Of a DNA stretch of 64,000 nucleotides, positions 63,882-64,000 are shown in pieces (position 1 is the first letter of the stretch; each line of letters opens with the position of its first letter). The position numbers were made by a program, and so were the translations under genes. This DNA is from Pelolinea sp. (GTDB lineage Bacteria; Chloroflexota; Anaerolineae; Anaerolineales; Anaerolineaceae), in NCBI GenBank assembly GCA_030692365.1, contig JAUYCC010000019.1:62001-126000 (forward strand). Direction: 5' to 3'. The notes beneath the pieces were generated by a model that saw nothing but the letters and a program-made list of their open reading frames with translations, did not search any database and was not told the origin of the DNA.

Positions 63882-64000
63882 TTATGCTCAGTATGGCGGT
63901 TCCGCCCAACATCGCATGATCCAGACCGCTGATACCTTGAAATATCTCACCATGGGCGGCCGCATCGGTAAGGCAACCCAACTGGTTGGTTCAATGCTCA
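63809..64000 (+). other. unrecognised open frames running off the right edge
   Basis: On the plus strand GNALLDVLLPVVSTPLDEKA is followed by ILESLMLS in one frame to a TGA at 63918. A frame shifted by one continues as QYGGSAQHRMIQTADTLKYL, then TMGGRIGKATQLVGSML, to the window end. The second stretch looks like a real helical protein. Opposite-strand frames are open too. I cannot decide the coding strand or the product. Confidence 0.25.

Noticed and set aside
1-64000. tRNA, rRNA, CRISPR array, insertion sequence or known riboswitch
   Set aside because: I looked for tRNA TTC-loop patterns, regularly spaced repeats, transposase motifs and conserved riboswitch cores by eye and found none convincing. 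A covariance-model search would be decisive.

Overview
This window looks like a chromosomal segment of an Anaerolineae-type member of the Chloroflexota. That placement is inferred from gene content: lipoproteins with TPT/PTQTP linkers, one with an NBR1-Ig-like domain, a eukaryote-type citrate synthase beside an IclR regulator, NfnAB, many GAF/GGDEF/HD-GYP proteins, a sortase with an SH3 tail, and TspO- and LctP-type membrane proteins. I saw no rRNA, tRNA, CRISPR array, transposase or phage gene.

Layout. 0-6 kb: a nucleoside phosphorylase gene faces a tightly coupled operon of ribokinase, MTA/SAH-deaminase-like amidohydrolase, nucleoside hydrolase, M20 hydrolase and a stand-alone protein resembling the C-terminal domain of RarA/MgsA. 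Together these suggest nucleoside breakdown to base plus ribose phosphate. 6-17 kb: a nucleotide-pyrophosphatase-like phosphodiesterase, a lipoprotein hydrolase, a Gfo/Idh/MocA oxidoreductase, an unusual 6-phosphofructokinase, the electron-bifurcating transhydrogenase NfnAB and a lactate permease. 17-34 kb: surface and signalling genes, many of them broken. They are a glycosidase-like lipoprotein, a phosphopantetheinyl transferase next to a deletion scar that fuses a Wzz N-terminus to a thioesterase C-terminus, two glycosyl-transfer genes, and a long run of c-di-GMP sensor genes. 34-41 kb: the E1 alpha, E1 beta and E2 genes of a 2-oxoacid dehydrogenase, a TspO homologue, a LiaF-like protein and a two-component system. 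41-51 kb: an RRM RNA-binding protein, an aminotransferase, threonine synthase, and citrate synthase with its IclR regulator, next to isocitrate dehydrogenase and aconitase. With E1/E2 these link pyruvate to the oxidative TCA branch. 51-64 kb: several lipoproteins, an orphan PTS EIIB, a chromate transporter, a class V aminotransferase, a ferritin-VIT1 fusion, the Tat translocase and a sortase. Broken frames run off the right edge.

The most striking property is a decay zone at about 17.3-33.6 kb. I count eleven lesions there: nonsense codons of all three types, single-base indels and two internal deletions. All fall in regulatory or surface genes, while the metabolic genes on both sides are intact. 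This looks more like relaxed selection than random sequencing error, although several indels lie in short homopolymers and need read-level checking.

Regulatory signals include two near-identical palindromes (TGTCCC-N7/8-GGGACA) just upstream of iclR-citrate synthase, two pairs of 11-bp-spaced direct repeats upstream of a GMMGRG-repeat protein and its OmpR-type regulator, several extended -10 promoters (TGnTATAAT), and many hairpin terminators.
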